This document shows positions 1-8,049 of a DNA stretch of 13,396 nt, piece by piece. A program made the translations under genes and the position numbers. The stretch's first letter is position 1. The number at the start of each line of letters is the position of its first letter. Location of the stretch: contig JAYYDJ010000063.1 in the NCBI GenBank assembly GCA_036160955.1, forward strand, positions 1-13,396. Reading direction: 5' to 3'. The stretch comes from GCA-2699365 sp036160955 (GTDB lineage: Bacteria; Verrucomicrobiota; Verrucomicrobiia; Opitutales; Coraliomargaritaceae). Below the pieces are notes generated by a model. The model did no database searches. It was given only the letters and a program-made list of their open reading frames with translations, and had not been told where the DNA came from.

Positions 1-239
1 ACTATGTTAATAGTATATTCGACACCATCATCAGGGTGAACCCATTTCACTGCTGTATTTTTGGCTTTTATTGTAATTCCCTTTTCACGCTCCAAGTCCA
101 TGGAGTCCATAGCGCGCTCTTGAATTTTTTGATTCTCGCGAAAAGTACCTGCTTGATCTAATAAGCAATCAACTAGCGTGGTTTTACCGTGGTCCACATG
201 AGCTATAATAGCAATGTTACGTATTTGTTTAGCATTCAT
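1..239 (-). CDS. typA: TypA/BipA ribosome-associated translational GTPase, N-terminal part
   Basis: Only the first 79 codons are in the window; the gene runs off the left edge. The start is an ATG at 237-239 and the protein begins MNAKQIRNIAIIAHVDHGKT. Residues 13-21 form the G1 P-loop (AHVDHGKTT), and the switch I region follows as 'DLEREKGITIKAKNTA' near residue 48-63. The order 'QERAMDSMDLEREKGITI' followed by 'AKNTAVKW' is typical of TypA/BipA rather than LepA or EF-G. In the family, TypA is a cytoplasmic GTPase that binds the 70S ribosome and supports 50S assembly and growth under stress such as cold. No Shine-Dalgarno motif precedes the ATG. The 106-base upstream gap carries a tandem repeat with -10-like boxes, so the gene probably has its own promoter. 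Confidence 0.93.
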   Translation of the reverse strand, partial: MNAKQIRNIAIIAHVDHGKTTLVDCLLDQAGTFRENQKIQERAMDSMDLEREKGITIKAKNTAVKWVHPDDGVEYTINI

Positions 240-302
240 CGTTTATGATAAAATTAATCAGCGCGCGATAACGCCTTTACAAGTCATCGAAGTCAATCGT
301 TA

Positions 303-323
303 TGATTGTATAGTGATTGTATA
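303..323 (-). promoter_or_regulatory. Tandem -10-like repeat upstream of typA (possible promoter)
   Basis: On the plus strand, tgattgtata occurs at 303-312 and again at 314-323, separated by one g. Read on the minus strand this gives TATACAATCA-C-TATACAATCA, two -10-like TATACA boxes 11 bases apart. A weak -35-like TTGTTG (329-334) lies 16 bases upstream of the second box. The site is about 65-85 bases before the typA start, which suits a promoter. This is inference from base composition and spacing only. Confidence 0.35.
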
Positions 324-345
324 AGAACCAACAATGAATAAATAG

Positions 346-1704
346 TTAGATATCGTACTCTTTGCCCGGGACTAAATTCAATATTTTAGTTTCAGGTAGC
401 TCCTTTTCCAAGTATTCTTGAAACCATTGTCTCGCCAATTCCTCACCATGATTTAACACAATAACACGTGCTGAAGATTTTATTGCGTAGTTAGCAATTT
501 CATCGCGGTCTGCGTGTCCACTTAAATCAAATTGATCTACAGAAGCTTGAATTTTTGAGCGATAATCAAGCGCATCAAAATAAAAGTAATCCATGTTCTC
601 ACTTTTGAGTAATGCACCGCCAGGAGTGTCTGGATCACAATATCCTACAAAACAAATACCATTGTTTTTATGTGCCAGCATTGCTGCTGCTAGTTTATAC
701 GATGGCGTATGTTGCACCATCATTCCACTACTAACAATATAAATTCCTTTAATAGATAGATCACGACCTGGGCGTAAATTGTACTCTAGGTTTTTAACTC
801 CCATGTAGTCGAGAATACGAATATCAAAATCTATTGAATTTGATTTTTTACTAATTTTATCAAAATAATTACACAGGTCCATACCTAGTCCAGCAGCGAA
901 TATAGGGCAGCGAGCTAGTTTTCCTGCGTTTCGCGCATTGTATACTATCTTCAAAATCTCTTGCATTCTACCTAATGCAAATACGGGAATCAAGCAACTG
1001 CCATCACGTGCTAAAATCTCATTTATCTTAAGTACAAGACGTTCAACTTCAGTACCTCTGGATGTACCTTCTGCCCGTGAATGAGCACCTCTAGTTGTTT
1101 CTAGTATCAACGTGTCAATAGGAGGCTTTGGCAATATAGCACCTGCAAACGTTAACTGATTATCGAACATAATATCTCCTGAAAACACTATTCTCCTGTG
1201 TTTGTATACTAGTTCAACTGCTGCAGCACCGACTACATGGCCAGCAGGATGCAAAATTACTTCAATTTTGTCTCCATCCTTACGATAAATTTCCCCACTA
1301 CTATACCTCTGCGCTACAAGCTGTTTATTAACATGAGATATATCTCGATGAAGGAAGAGCGGGTAGTCAGTTATACCATGCTCCTCACGCTGTCGTTTCA
1401 TAACATTTATCGAATTACGTAGCATTCTAGGAGCTAATGTTATGTTAGGAATACTCGTTATTATTGGTGCATGTGGATGAAAGGCTGCAATAACTGGCAA
1501 AGAGCCTAAATGGTCTAGATGGCAGTGAGTTAAAATTATTAAGTCTATGTTATCTCTTCTTAATAAATTATAATTAGGTAGTGCATGTTTGCCTATCTTT
1601 TTAGGATGCAATCCACAATCGACTAAAATGTTAAAAGTGCCGATTTTTACAAAATGTGAATTTGCCCCTATACCACCACTCGCATTTAAATCCGTGATTA
1701 TCAT
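346..1704 (-). CDS. Beta-CASP metallo-beta-lactamase-fold RNA nuclease (CPSF73/YSH1-like)
   Basis: This 452-residue protein is a predicted metal-dependent RNA-processing hydrolase. Metal ligands are visible in HCHLDH (H60, H62, D64, H65), H156 ('HPAGHVVG') and D177 ('FSGDIMF'). The beta-CASP part follows: motif A-like 'LETTRGAHSR' at 201-210, 'SSGMMVQ' at 325-331, 'LSGHADRDE' at 394-402 with H397, and 'VLNHGE' at 416-421 with H419. All expected catalytic positions are present, so it should be active. The family includes bacterial and archaeal homologues of the cleavage factor CPSF73 with endo- or 5'-exonuclease activity; the actual substrate cannot be read from sequence. There is no signal peptide, so it is cytoplasmic. 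Its ATG overlaps the apaG stop as ATGA (1701-1704), indicating translational coupling in one operon. It is not RNase J, because the long C-terminal domain is missing. Confidence 0.88.
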   Translation of the reverse strand: MIITDLNASGGIGANSHFVKIGTFNILVDCGLHPKKIGKHALPNYNLLRRDNIDLIILTHCHLDHLGSLPVIAAFHPHAPIITSIPNITLAPRMLRNSINVMKRQREEHGITDYPLFLHRDISHVNKQLVAQRYSSGEIYRKDGDKIEVILHPAGHVVGAAAVELVYKHRRIVFSGDIMFDNQLTFAGAILPKPPIDTLILETTRGAHSRAEGTSRGTEVERLVLKINEILARDGSCLIPVFALGRMQEILKIVYNARNAGKLARCPIFAAGLGMDLCNYFDKISKKSNSIDFDIRILDYMGVKNLEYNLRPGRDLSIKGIYIVSSGMMVQHTPSYKLAAAMLAHKNNGICFVGYCDPDTPGGALLKSENMDYFYFDALDYRSKIQASVDQFDLSGHADRDEIANYAIKSSARVIVLNHGEELARQWFQEYLEKELPETKILNLVPGKEYDI

Positions 1705-2114
1705 TCTGTAGGTTCACTAGTCTTTGGTAATGTATTTGGTATATTCATATCAAAGCCAGGAATACGCACATAAATTGGTTTTCCATTATCATCAATACCA
1801 TGAAAAGAACCTTCCGCGCTAGTATTGCAATGACTCATATGGTAACTATTATAGCTAAACTTTTCTCCTGGTTTTAGATGCGGCTCTTTGCCAACAATAC
1901 CTTGTCCTTCTATAACTTTCTGGCTGCCATCTTCGTTACATATGACCCACCGTCGACCCTTTAGAATAATCCCAATTTTAGATAGATTTATTATTGTAAT
2001 AAAGTAAATAAAAGCATGCGGGGCATTTAAGGGTAGTTTGTCTGAGTCATGTACATATACAATACGATCAATCATAACCCGTAAACCGGTAAGTTCTGTA
2101 CTTAAATCAGCCAA
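1701..2114 (-). CDS. apaG: ApaG-domain protein (DUF525)
   Basis: This is a 137-residue single-domain ApaG protein with an immunoglobulin-like fold. The GxGxxG motif is GQGIVG at residues 70-75, followed by 'LKPGEKFSYNSYH' near 80-92 and a C-terminal 'RIPGFDMNIPN'. E. coli ApaG is about 125 residues, so the length is normal. ApaG proteins bind pyrophosphate-containing nucleotides; in enterobacteria the gene neighbours apaH, the Ap4A hydrolase and Np4-RNA decapping enzyme. The precise role is unsettled. The only upstream in-frame start is TTG at 2112-2114, with a stop codon three codons before it. An internal ATG at 2073-2075 would remove 13 residues, including the conserved 'GLRV' stretch, so TTG is preferred. 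No Shine-Dalgarno motif is seen. The stop overlaps the start of the nuclease downstream by four bases. Confidence 0.9.
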   Translation of the reverse strand: MADLSTELTGLRVMIDRIVYVHDSDKLPLNAPHAFIYFITIINLSKIGIILKGRRWVICNEDGSQKVIEGQGIVGKEPHLKPGEKFSYNSYHMSHCNTSAEGSFHGIDDNGKPIYVRIPGFDMNIPNTLPKTSEPTE

Positions 2115-2169
2115 TTTTAATTAAATTTATGTTCATATTATCTAATCTGGTATGATTAATTGGGTATAT

Positions 2170-2210
2170 TGGAAAATTAATAGATGATAGCAAATTTTGT
2201 GTATAATGTT
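2170..2210 (+). promoter_or_regulatory. Probable purF promoter (-10 box TATAAT)
   Basis: A perfect -10 hexamer, TATAAT, lies at 2202-2207 in the 162-base divergent gap between apaG and purF. It is preceded directly by TG. No good -35 is found at 16-18 bases; TTGGAA at 2169-2174 is too far away. Transcription from here would give a 5' leader of about 60 bases before the purF ATG. The leader holds no recognisable purine riboswitch. An apaG promoter must lie on the opposite strand of the same gap, but I see no convincing one. Confidence 0.45.
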
Positions 2211-2235
2211 CACATTTTTGTAAGTTAGCATCGCC

Positions 2236-2274
2236 ATGTCTATAAAAAGCGTTTTTACCTGCGTTTGTATTTAA
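2236..2274 (+). other. Possible 12-codon leader ORF before purF
   Basis: An ATG at 2236-2238 opens a short frame encoding MSIKSVFTCVCI and stopping at TAA 2272-2274, two bases before the purF ATG. The spacing would allow termination-reinitiation coupling. It has no Shine-Dalgarno motif, and a frame this short can easily arise by chance. It is listed because it fills most of the presumed purF leader. Confidence 0.15.
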
Positions 2275-2276
2275 CA

Positions 2277-4190
2277 ATGAGTGACTTATTGAAGCATGAA
2301 TGCGGCATTGCTATGGTCCGCCTCTTAAAACCCCTGAGTTATTATCAGGAGAAGTACGGTACACCTATATATGGCTTCAATCAATTGTTCTTGCTAATGG
2401 AAAAACAGCACAACCGTGGTCAAGATGGAGCAGGAATTGGTTGCGTGAAATTAAACATGCCAGCAGGGCAGTCTTATATGGCGCGTGAGCGCAGTATACA
2501 ATCTAACTCATTATCACGAATTTTTCAGGAACAATTGAAAGATTATGCGAATAAATTAGAGTGTGGGACTATTCACCCAGAATTTGTTACCACCGTTAAA
2601 GAGAACTTTGCATTTGGAGGTGAAGCCCTCCTAGGGCATCTACGTTATGGAACTTCAGGAGTCTATTCGAATCATAGCTGTCATCCGTATGTACGCCAGT
2701 CCAATTGGCCGACTAAAAACTTAATGCTCGCAGGTAATTTTACTATTACAAACGAGAAGGAGTTAAATGAATCGTTGATCGATCTAGGCCAGCACCCAGT
2801 ATTTGGTACGGATACTCAAGCTGTATTAGAGGGCATTGGATTCCACTTAGATGAGGCTCACGATGCCATTTATCATCGCATGCGTGACCAAGACATTGAG
2901 GGTGCTCAGATTCCAAAAATTATAAGTGACGAGCTTGATCCTGTTAGAATTATTAAAAAAGCCGCTTCCGACTGGGATGGCGGATATGCTATAGCTGGCT
3001 TGATCGGTAACGGAGATGCTTTTGTTGTGCGCGACCCACATGGCATACGCCCATGCTTTTATTTTCAAGATGAAGAAGTAATCGCATTTGCTTCAGAGCG
3101 CGTGGCGTTGATGACAATATTTAATCAGCCCATTGAGAACGTTTGTGAGTTACAACCAGGCACAGCAAAAGTTATAAAGAGTAACGGACGTGTCTACTGC
3201 GAGCCATTCACTGAAAAAAAGACAATCACGCCATGTTCCTTTGAGCGAATCTATTTCTCGCGCGGTAATGATGCTGATATTTACTCAGAAAGAAAAGCAC
3301 TGGGTGCCGCGCTGTTAGGTCAAGTCATCAAAAGTATCGATAATAACTTCACTAACAGTTTATTTAGCTTTGTACCAAATACAGCTGAAGTTGCCTACCA
3401 TGGACTGCTCGAGGCAGTACGTGTGCACCGGCGTAAGGAGGTAAAATTAGCTATCTTAAAAGCTCAAAAAGATGGTAATTTAGATGAGAGCTTACTCGAC
3501 TCACTCATTATGGGTAATTGGCCGCGTGGTGAGAAAATAGCTCATAAGGATATCAAGCTAAGAACTTTTATTTCTCAGGAAAAAGGTAGGGCGCAACTTG
3601 TATCTCACGTCTATGACATTACTTATGGGGTCGTACAACCCACCGACACTCTGGTATGTATCGATGATTCGATTGTACGAGGCACTACACTCAAAGAATC
3701 AATAATAAATATTTTAAGCAGAACCAAACCTCGTAAAATAGTCATTGCTTCTACTGCTCCCCAGATTCGTTATCCAGACTGTTATGGTATTGATATGTCC
3801 GAATTAGGAAAATTTATCGCATTCAAAGCGGCTGTTGCACTTGTAAAAGAGGAGGGACAAAGTGAATTACTTAGGGAAGTGTATGAAGACTGTATTCAAC
3901 AAGTAAATAAGCCAGCTTCTGAAATAAAAAATAACGTGCGACGGATTTACGACAGGTATACAGATGAAAAGATATCTGCCAAGATAGCGCAACTAGTTTA
4001 CCCTAAGAAAATGGCGTGGAGCGGTGACTTGGAAATTGTTTTCTTACCGGTCGATAAAATGAGAGAGGCGATTCCTAAACACAATGGTGACTGGTACTTT
4101 ACTGGTAACTATCCTACTGCTGGAGGGTATGCGACTCTGAATCGTGCATATATTAATTATTTTGAAAACAAAGGCGGTAGAGCCTACTAA
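2277..4190 (+). CDS. purF: Amidophosphoribosyltransferase, long form
   Basis: This enzyme catalyses the first committed step of purine synthesis: PRPP plus glutamine gives phosphoribosylamine. The ATG at 2277 gives 637 residues; a TTG at 2265 would add only four. The N-terminal Ntn glutaminase domain begins MSDLLKHECGIA, so the nucleophile is Cys9 and an eight-residue propeptide must be removed, as in other PurF proteins. Further glutaminase motifs are 'KQHNRGQDGAG', 'LRYGTSG' and 'RDPHGIRPC'. The PRPP-binding loop is LVCIDDSIVRGTT at residues 459-471. The length exceeds the roughly 470-510 residues of E. coli or Bacillus PurF; the extra sequence around 'CSFERIYFSRGNDADIY' and 'FSFVPNTAEVAYHG' matches the long form I know from Bacteroidetes and Verrucomicrobia. 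The enzyme is cytoplasmic and normally inhibited by AMP and GMP. The stop is two bases before purH. Confidence 0.96.
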   Translation: MSDLLKHECGIAMVRLLKPLSYYQEKYGTPIYGFNQLFLLMEKQHNRGQDGAGIGCVKLNMPAGQSYMARERSIQSNSLSRIFQEQLKDYANKLECGTIHPEFVTTVKENFAFGGEALLGHLRYGTSGVYSNHSCHPYVRQSNWPTKNLMLAGNFTITNEKELNESLIDLGQHPVFGTDTQAVLEGIGFHLDEAHDAIYHRMRDQDIEGAQIPKIISDELDPVRIIKKAASDWDGGYAIAGLIGNGDAFVVRDPHGIRPCFYFQDEEVIAFASERVALMTIFNQPIENVCELQPGTAKVIKSNGRVYCEPFTEKKTITPCSFERIYFSRGNDADIYSERKALGAALLGQVIKSIDNNFTNSLFSFVPNTAEVAYHGLLEAVRVHRRKEVKLAILKAQKDGNLDESLLDSLIMGNWPRGEKIAHKDIKLRTFISQEKGRAQLVSHVYDITYGVVQPTDTLVCIDDSIVRGTTLKESIINILSRTKPRKIVIASTAPQIRYPDCYGIDMSELGKFIAFKAAVALVKEEGQSELLREVYEDCIQQVNKPASEIKNNVRRIYDRYTDEKISAKIAQLVYPKKMAWSGDLEIVFLPVDKMREAIPKHNGDWYFTGNYPTAGGYATLNRAYINYFENKGGRAY

Positions 4191-4192
4191 TC

Positions 4193-5743
4193 ATGCAAAA
4201 AACAGCACTTCTATCAGTCAGTGACAAATCCGGATTAGTACCTTTCGCAAGGGCTTTGGTGCTAGAACACGGTTACCGTTTATTGTCTACAGGTGGCACT
4301 GCAAAATTGTTACAAAAAGAGCAAATTGCGGTGACAGAAGTTAGTGAATATACTGGCTATCCTGAGATGATGGAAGGGCGAGTAAAAACGTTACACCCTA
4401 AGATATATGGTGGCTTGCTTGCTAGGCGCGATAAGTCCGATCATATGTCCGCAGCTGCTGAGCATGGTATCGATATCATTGATTTAGTTGTCGTGAATTT
4501 ATATCCATTTGAAAGTACTGTGGCAAAGCCAGATGTACGCTTCGATACAGCGATAGAAAACATAGATATTGGCGGTCCTTCTATATTAAGATCTGCAGCA
4601 AAAAATCATGCATCTGTAACCGTTATAGTTGATAGCACTGATTATGACCGAGTTTTAGAGGTTATAGATCAACCTAACTCACTAGCTAAGTTAAGGCGTG
4701 AATTAGCGCTGAAAGTCTTCAAGCGTACAGCATTCTACGATAGCGCAATTGCTAGTTATCTAGAGGATCAAATAGTAGAGGGCCCAGACCTAGGATCCAT
4801 ATCTGGCATTCCCCACGATCTATCCATCGATTTACCAAAAGCTCAGACACTTAGATACGGGGAAAATCCGCATCAGCATGCCGCGCTTTATGGTAGTTTC
4901 TTCGATTGCTTTGAGCAGCATCAAGGCAAGGAATTAAGTTTCAACAACATTATAGATATTACTGCAGCTACGTACTTGATTGGTGAGTTTCAAAAGCCAA
5001 CAGTTGCAATACTTAAGCATACAAATCCATGCGGTGTGGCATCTGCAGATAATCTTATAACTGCATGGGAACAAGCTTACGATACTGATAAACAGGCACC
5101 CTTTGGGGGCATCATAATTGTTAATCAGACAATGGATGCCGACCTAGCGACGATCATTAGTCAAATTTTTTGTGAGGTAATTATCGCTCCAGAATTTACA
5201 CTAGCAGCAAGAGATATATTTTCAAAAAAGAAGAATCTACGTCTGATGACAACTAAGAGCTCACTGCCTAAGGAATCAATTCGAGAGGTTCGCTCTGTAG
5301 CCGGTGGAGTACTTCTACAAGATCGTGATGGCATGCCAGATCGACCAAGTGACTGGAAGGTGGTAACTTCGCGCCAACCAACCGCTGAAGAGATGCGTGC
5401 CATGACCTTTGGTTGGAGCGTCGTCAAACACGTTAAATCCAATGCTATTGTATATGCAGGTTGTGAACGAACTCTCGGAGTAGGGGCAGGGCAAATGTCA
5501 CGCGTCGATAGTTCTAAAATAGCTGTTTGGAAAGCGGGCGAAGCAAATATTTCACTAACAGGCTCAGTAGTATGTTCGGATGCATTTTTTCCGTTTGCAG
5601 ATGGACTGATTGCTGCAGCTGATGCAGGCGCAGTAGCTGCGATTCAACCAGGTGGATCTATGCGTGACGATGCGGTCATTCAGGCTGCCAATGAGCGTGA
5701 CATGACTATGATTTTTACTGGTAAGCGGCACTTCAAACACTAG
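4193..5743 (+). CDS. purH: Bifunctional AICAR transformylase/IMP cyclohydrolase
   Basis: This 516-residue protein catalyses the last two steps of IMP synthesis: formylation of AICAR with 10-formyltetrahydrofolate, then ring closure to IMP. The N-terminal MGS-like cyclohydrolase domain (about 1-150) starts with ALLSVSDKSGLVPFA and contains 'LLSTGGTAKLL' and 'EGRVKTLHPKIYGGLL'. The transformylase domain has 'RYGENPHQ' at 221-228 and the catalytic KHTNPCG at 275-281 (Lys275, His276). The end, 'VAAIQPGGSMRDD' and 'MIFTGKRHFKH', is the standard PurH C-terminus, so the gene is complete. It lies two bases after the purF stop and must be cotranscribed and probably translationally coupled with it. A weak purine-rich stretch (aaggcggtag, 4171-4180) inside purF is somewhat too far upstream to be a clear ribosome binding site. 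Confidence 0.97.
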   Translation: MQKTALLSVSDKSGLVPFARALVLEHGYRLLSTGGTAKLLQKEQIAVTEVSEYTGYPEMMEGRVKTLHPKIYGGLLARRDKSDHMSAAAEHGIDIIDLVVVNLYPFESTVAKPDVRFDTAIENIDIGGPSILRSAAKNHASVTVIVDSTDYDRVLEVIDQPNSLAKLRRELALKVFKRTAFYDSAIASYLEDQIVEGPDLGSISGIPHDLSIDLPKAQTLRYGENPHQHAALYGSFFDCFEQHQGKELSFNNIIDITAATYLIGEFQKPTVAILKHTNPCGVASADNLITAWEQAYDTDKQAPFGGIIIVNQTMDADLATIISQIFCEVIIAPEFTLAARDIFSKKKNLRLMTTKSSLPKESIREVRSVAGGVLLQDRDGMPDRPSDWKVVTSRQPTAEEMRAMTFGWSVVKHVKSNAIVYAGCERTLGVGAGQMSRVDSSKIAVWKAGEANISLTGSVVCSDAFFPFADGLIAAADAGAVAAIQPGGSMRDDAVIQAANERDMTMIFTGKRHFKH

Positions 5744-5786
5744 GTGCAATAGAATAGATAATTTTTCTCTGGGAAATACTCATTTT

Positions 5787-6602
5787 ATGAGTTATTTTGT
5801 ATTAATGAAGCTGTTTCATTTCTTTGTCACCTTGTTAATCATTTGTGGTTTTTACTTAACAAGTTGTACTACGGTTCCAATCACTGGACGCTCTGCTCTT
5901 CATTTAATTTCCTCGGAGCAGTTAACAACATTGGCAGCCGCTCAATTCGAAGAACTTAAAAAACAATTAAGTGTTTCCAATAATCCTGAATATACAGCAA
6001 TGTTGGAGCGCGTAGGTACACGTATGGCAAACGTAGTCGGTACAAGTGCTTTAGAGTCACCAAATGCAAATTGGGAGTTTGTTGTATTCGAAGACCCCGA
6101 TCAAATCAATGCATTTGCGATGCCAGGAGGTAAGGTAGCGGTGTATACTGGTCTCTTTGATGTCGTCCAAAGTGACGCAGATTTGGCTATTGTTGTCGGC
6201 CATGAAATTGCACACGTTATAGCAGGACATGGCGCAGAGCGAGTCACTCAACAATTATTAGCTGCGGGTGGTGCACTTGCTCTTAACTACGGCACCGATG
6301 AAATGGATAGTGCGGAACGCCAGCTAATTATGATTGGCTATGGAGCCACAACAACGCTCGGCGCGTTACTTCCATATAGCCGTTTGCACGAAACAGAAGC
6401 AGATGAAATCGGACTTATTTTTTCAGCTCGAGCTGGCTATGATCCTCGCGTCGCTGTAGATTTCTGGAAGCGTATGGATGCCGCAAATAAGGGTAGACCA
6501 CCTGAATTTTTATCAACACATCCAGCAGATGCTAAGCGGCAACATCAACTCTCCCATGTGATGCCCCGAGCTCTACAAGAATACTATAACAGTAAACTTT
6601 AA
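5787..6602 (+). CDS. M48-family metalloprotease, lipoprotein
   Basis: The 271-residue protein has a hydrophobic signal segment (about 7-23) ending in a lipobox, LTSC, with Cys27 as the likely lipidated residue, followed by 'TTVPITGRSALHL', a typical start of periplasmic M48 lipoproteins. The zinc-binding motif is HEIAH at 139-143 (Glu140 catalytic), and the third ligand is Glu202 in 'SRLHETEAD'. 'AFAMPGGKVAVYTGLF' at about 109-124 is a conserved block before the active site. Relatives such as LoiP, YcaL and BepA (YfgC) degrade or help assemble outer-membrane proteins, so an envelope quality-control role is inferred. It lacks the TPR domain of BepA. An internal ATG at 5805 (MKLFHFFVTLL) would give a more classical lipoprotein signal and may be the true start. 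It lies 43 bases after purH, with no terminator seen between. Confidence 0.92.
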   Translation: MSYFVLMKLFHFFVTLLIICGFYLTSCTTVPITGRSALHLISSEQLTTLAAAQFEELKKQLSVSNNPEYTAMLERVGTRMANVVGTSALESPNANWEFVVFEDPDQINAFAMPGGKVAVYTGLFDVVQSDADLAIVVGHEIAHVIAGHGAERVTQQLLAAGGALALNYGTDEMDSAERQLIMIGYGATTTLGALLPYSRLHETEADEIGLIFSARAGYDPRVAVDFWKRMDAANKGRPPEFLSTHPADAKRQHQLSHVMPRALQEYYNSKL

Positions 6603-6667
6603 TAATACCTGTGGAGTAGTTTTTATTTTTTTGATTATCTTATCTGTTAAGAGTACAACATTTCGTC

Positions 6668-8047
6668 ATGGATGCGGTTACTAATTTATTACAATATTTA
6701 TGTTTTCCATCAGTATCGACTGATTCAAATTATTTGGATGGTATGAAGGGTGCTCGCGATTATATAAGTGGGCAATTAGAAGTGCTTGGGTTTTCTGTAG
6801 AAAATATAAAGACGAATTTACACCCAATATTACTTGCGGAGCGTCATGGCAATCATGATTGGCCACATCTATTACTGTATGGTCATTATGACGTGCAACC
6901 TGCAGATCCTTTTGAACTATGGAGTAGCGACCCGTTTAATCCAGAAGTGCGAGATGGCCGTATCTATGCACGCGGCGCTGCTGACAACAAGGGCCCTACC
7001 ATAGTGCACATGACTGCACTGCAAAGAGTACTTAAAAAGTATCCTAATTTACCCCTCAATGTTACTTACGTCATCGAGGGTGAAGAGGAGATCGGTAGCC
7101 CAAGTATGCCAAAATTTTTTGATGATTATGCGGAGCGACTAAGCCAAGCAGATTTTATGTTAGTATCTGATACGGGTAGTCCTAATACCAAGCAAATTGT
7201 AATCACTACTGCATTGAGGGGTCTCATAGATTTAGAAATCAAAGTGACTGGAGCGAAAGTAGATTTGCATTCTGGCATTCATGGCGGCGCAGTTTACAAC
7301 CCGCTCCAAGCCATTAGTGAAATATGCGCATCACTACACAATGAGGACGGAACAGTCAACGTACCTGGTTTTTATGATGGTATCGATCCTCTAGAAGACT
7401 GGGAAAGGGCACAGTTAGAGCGCTATCCAGAATCCCTGGAAAGCTACAAAGATATGCTAGGCGTATCCGCATTTGCACCTTGTGGAAATCTAAATCCATT
7501 AGAAGCGGTGCGTTTTGGACCAACTTTAGAATTTAATGGTATGGGCGGCGGATATCAAGGTGAGGGTAGCAAGACCGTCATCCCAAGCGAAGCATTCGCA
7601 AAGATAACCTGCCGCTTAGTAGACGGTCAAGATCCTGCTGTCATTCAAGATATGGTTATCGCCACAATAAAGGAGCGATGCCCTAAACAGGTCGAATTAA
7701 CGGTGCGCCGCGGCGCAGTCGCACCAGCATATTTAGTTATACCACCGGACAGATCGAATACTCCAAAAGAGCAACCTGTTGCTCTGGCAAATGCCTTCCG
7801 TTGTGTTGAAGCTGCAATTTCTAATAACTTCGGCAAGGTGCCGATTTACTTGCGTGAAGGTGGAAGTATTCCAGTCATAGCAGACTTTAAACAACGCGCT
7901 GGTTTAGACGCCATAATGGTTGGGCTTTTCACACCACTCGACAATCTGCACGCGCCCGATGAGAGCTTTGATTTAGAGCTCATGAATAAGGCAATTACTA
8001 CTTTCGAAGAGGTATTTATTTCTATTTCGAATTCGCAATCTAATTAG
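6668..8047 (+). CDS. M20-family metallodipeptidase (CNDP/DUG1-like)
   Basis: This is a 459-residue di-zinc peptidase of the M20/M25/M40 (ArgE/DapE/ACY1) clan. Predicted metal and catalytic residues are all present: His73 and Asp75 in YGHYDVQP, bridging Asp106 in GAADNKGP, the Glu140-Glu141 pair in EGEEEIGS, Asp168 in VSDTG, and His428 in NLHAPDES. The lid/dimerisation domain begins around 'LHSGIHGGAVYNPLQ' (200-214). 'RGLIDLEIKVTG' and the closing layout resemble carnosinase and Cys-Gly dipeptidases, so a cytoplasmic broad dipeptidase is the best call; the exact peptide substrate is not readable. There is no signal peptide. The start ATG at 6668 lacks a clear Shine-Dalgarno motif. It follows the M48 gene by 65 bases and ends two bases before a convergent gene. 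Confidence 0.92.
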   Translation: MDAVTNLLQYLCFPSVSTDSNYLDGMKGARDYISGQLEVLGFSVENIKTNLHPILLAERHGNHDWPHLLLYGHYDVQPADPFELWSSDPFNPEVRDGRIYARGAADNKGPTIVHMTALQRVLKKYPNLPLNVTYVIEGEEEIGSPSMPKFFDDYAERLSQADFMLVSDTGSPNTKQIVITTALRGLIDLEIKVTGAKVDLHSGIHGGAVYNPLQAISEICASLHNEDGTVNVPGFYDGIDPLEDWERAQLERYPESLESYKDMLGVSAFAPCGNLNPLEAVRFGPTLEFNGMGGGYQGEGSKTVIPSEAFAKITCRLVDGQDPAVIQDMVIATIKERCPKQVELTVRRGAVAPAYLVIPPDRSNTPKEQPVALANAFRCVEAAISNNFGKVPIYLREGGSIPVIADFKQRAGLDAIMVGLFTPLDNLHAPDESFDLELMNKAITTFEEVFISISNSQSN

Positions 8048-8049
8048 TA

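Noticed and set aside
2245..2256. aaaaagcgttttt-like palindrome in the purF leader as an attenuator or riboswitch
   Set aside because: The stem is A-T only with a minimal loop, and no purine-riboswitch core or antiterminator pairing is visible.
2847..3068. Open frame of 73 codons on the minus strand inside purF
   Set aside because: Opposite a conserved enzyme frame; no domain, no start signal.
5161..5442. Open frame of 93 codons on the minus strand inside purH
   Set aside because: It is wholly antisense to the well-supported purH frame, has no recognisable domain, and has a low-complexity composition (a run of Phe and Arg) expected of a shadow frame.
6590..6640. Possible terminator after the M48 protease gene (aaact ... 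agttt followed by T-rich sequence)
   Set aside because: The stem is only five weak pairs with a loop of about 20 bases, although T runs follow. Too weak to call.
5787..8047. M48 protease plus M20 dipeptidase as a toxin, bacteriocin or RiPP maturation system
   Set aside because: No precursor peptide, immunity gene, transporter or modification enzyme is nearby; both fit general protein turnover.
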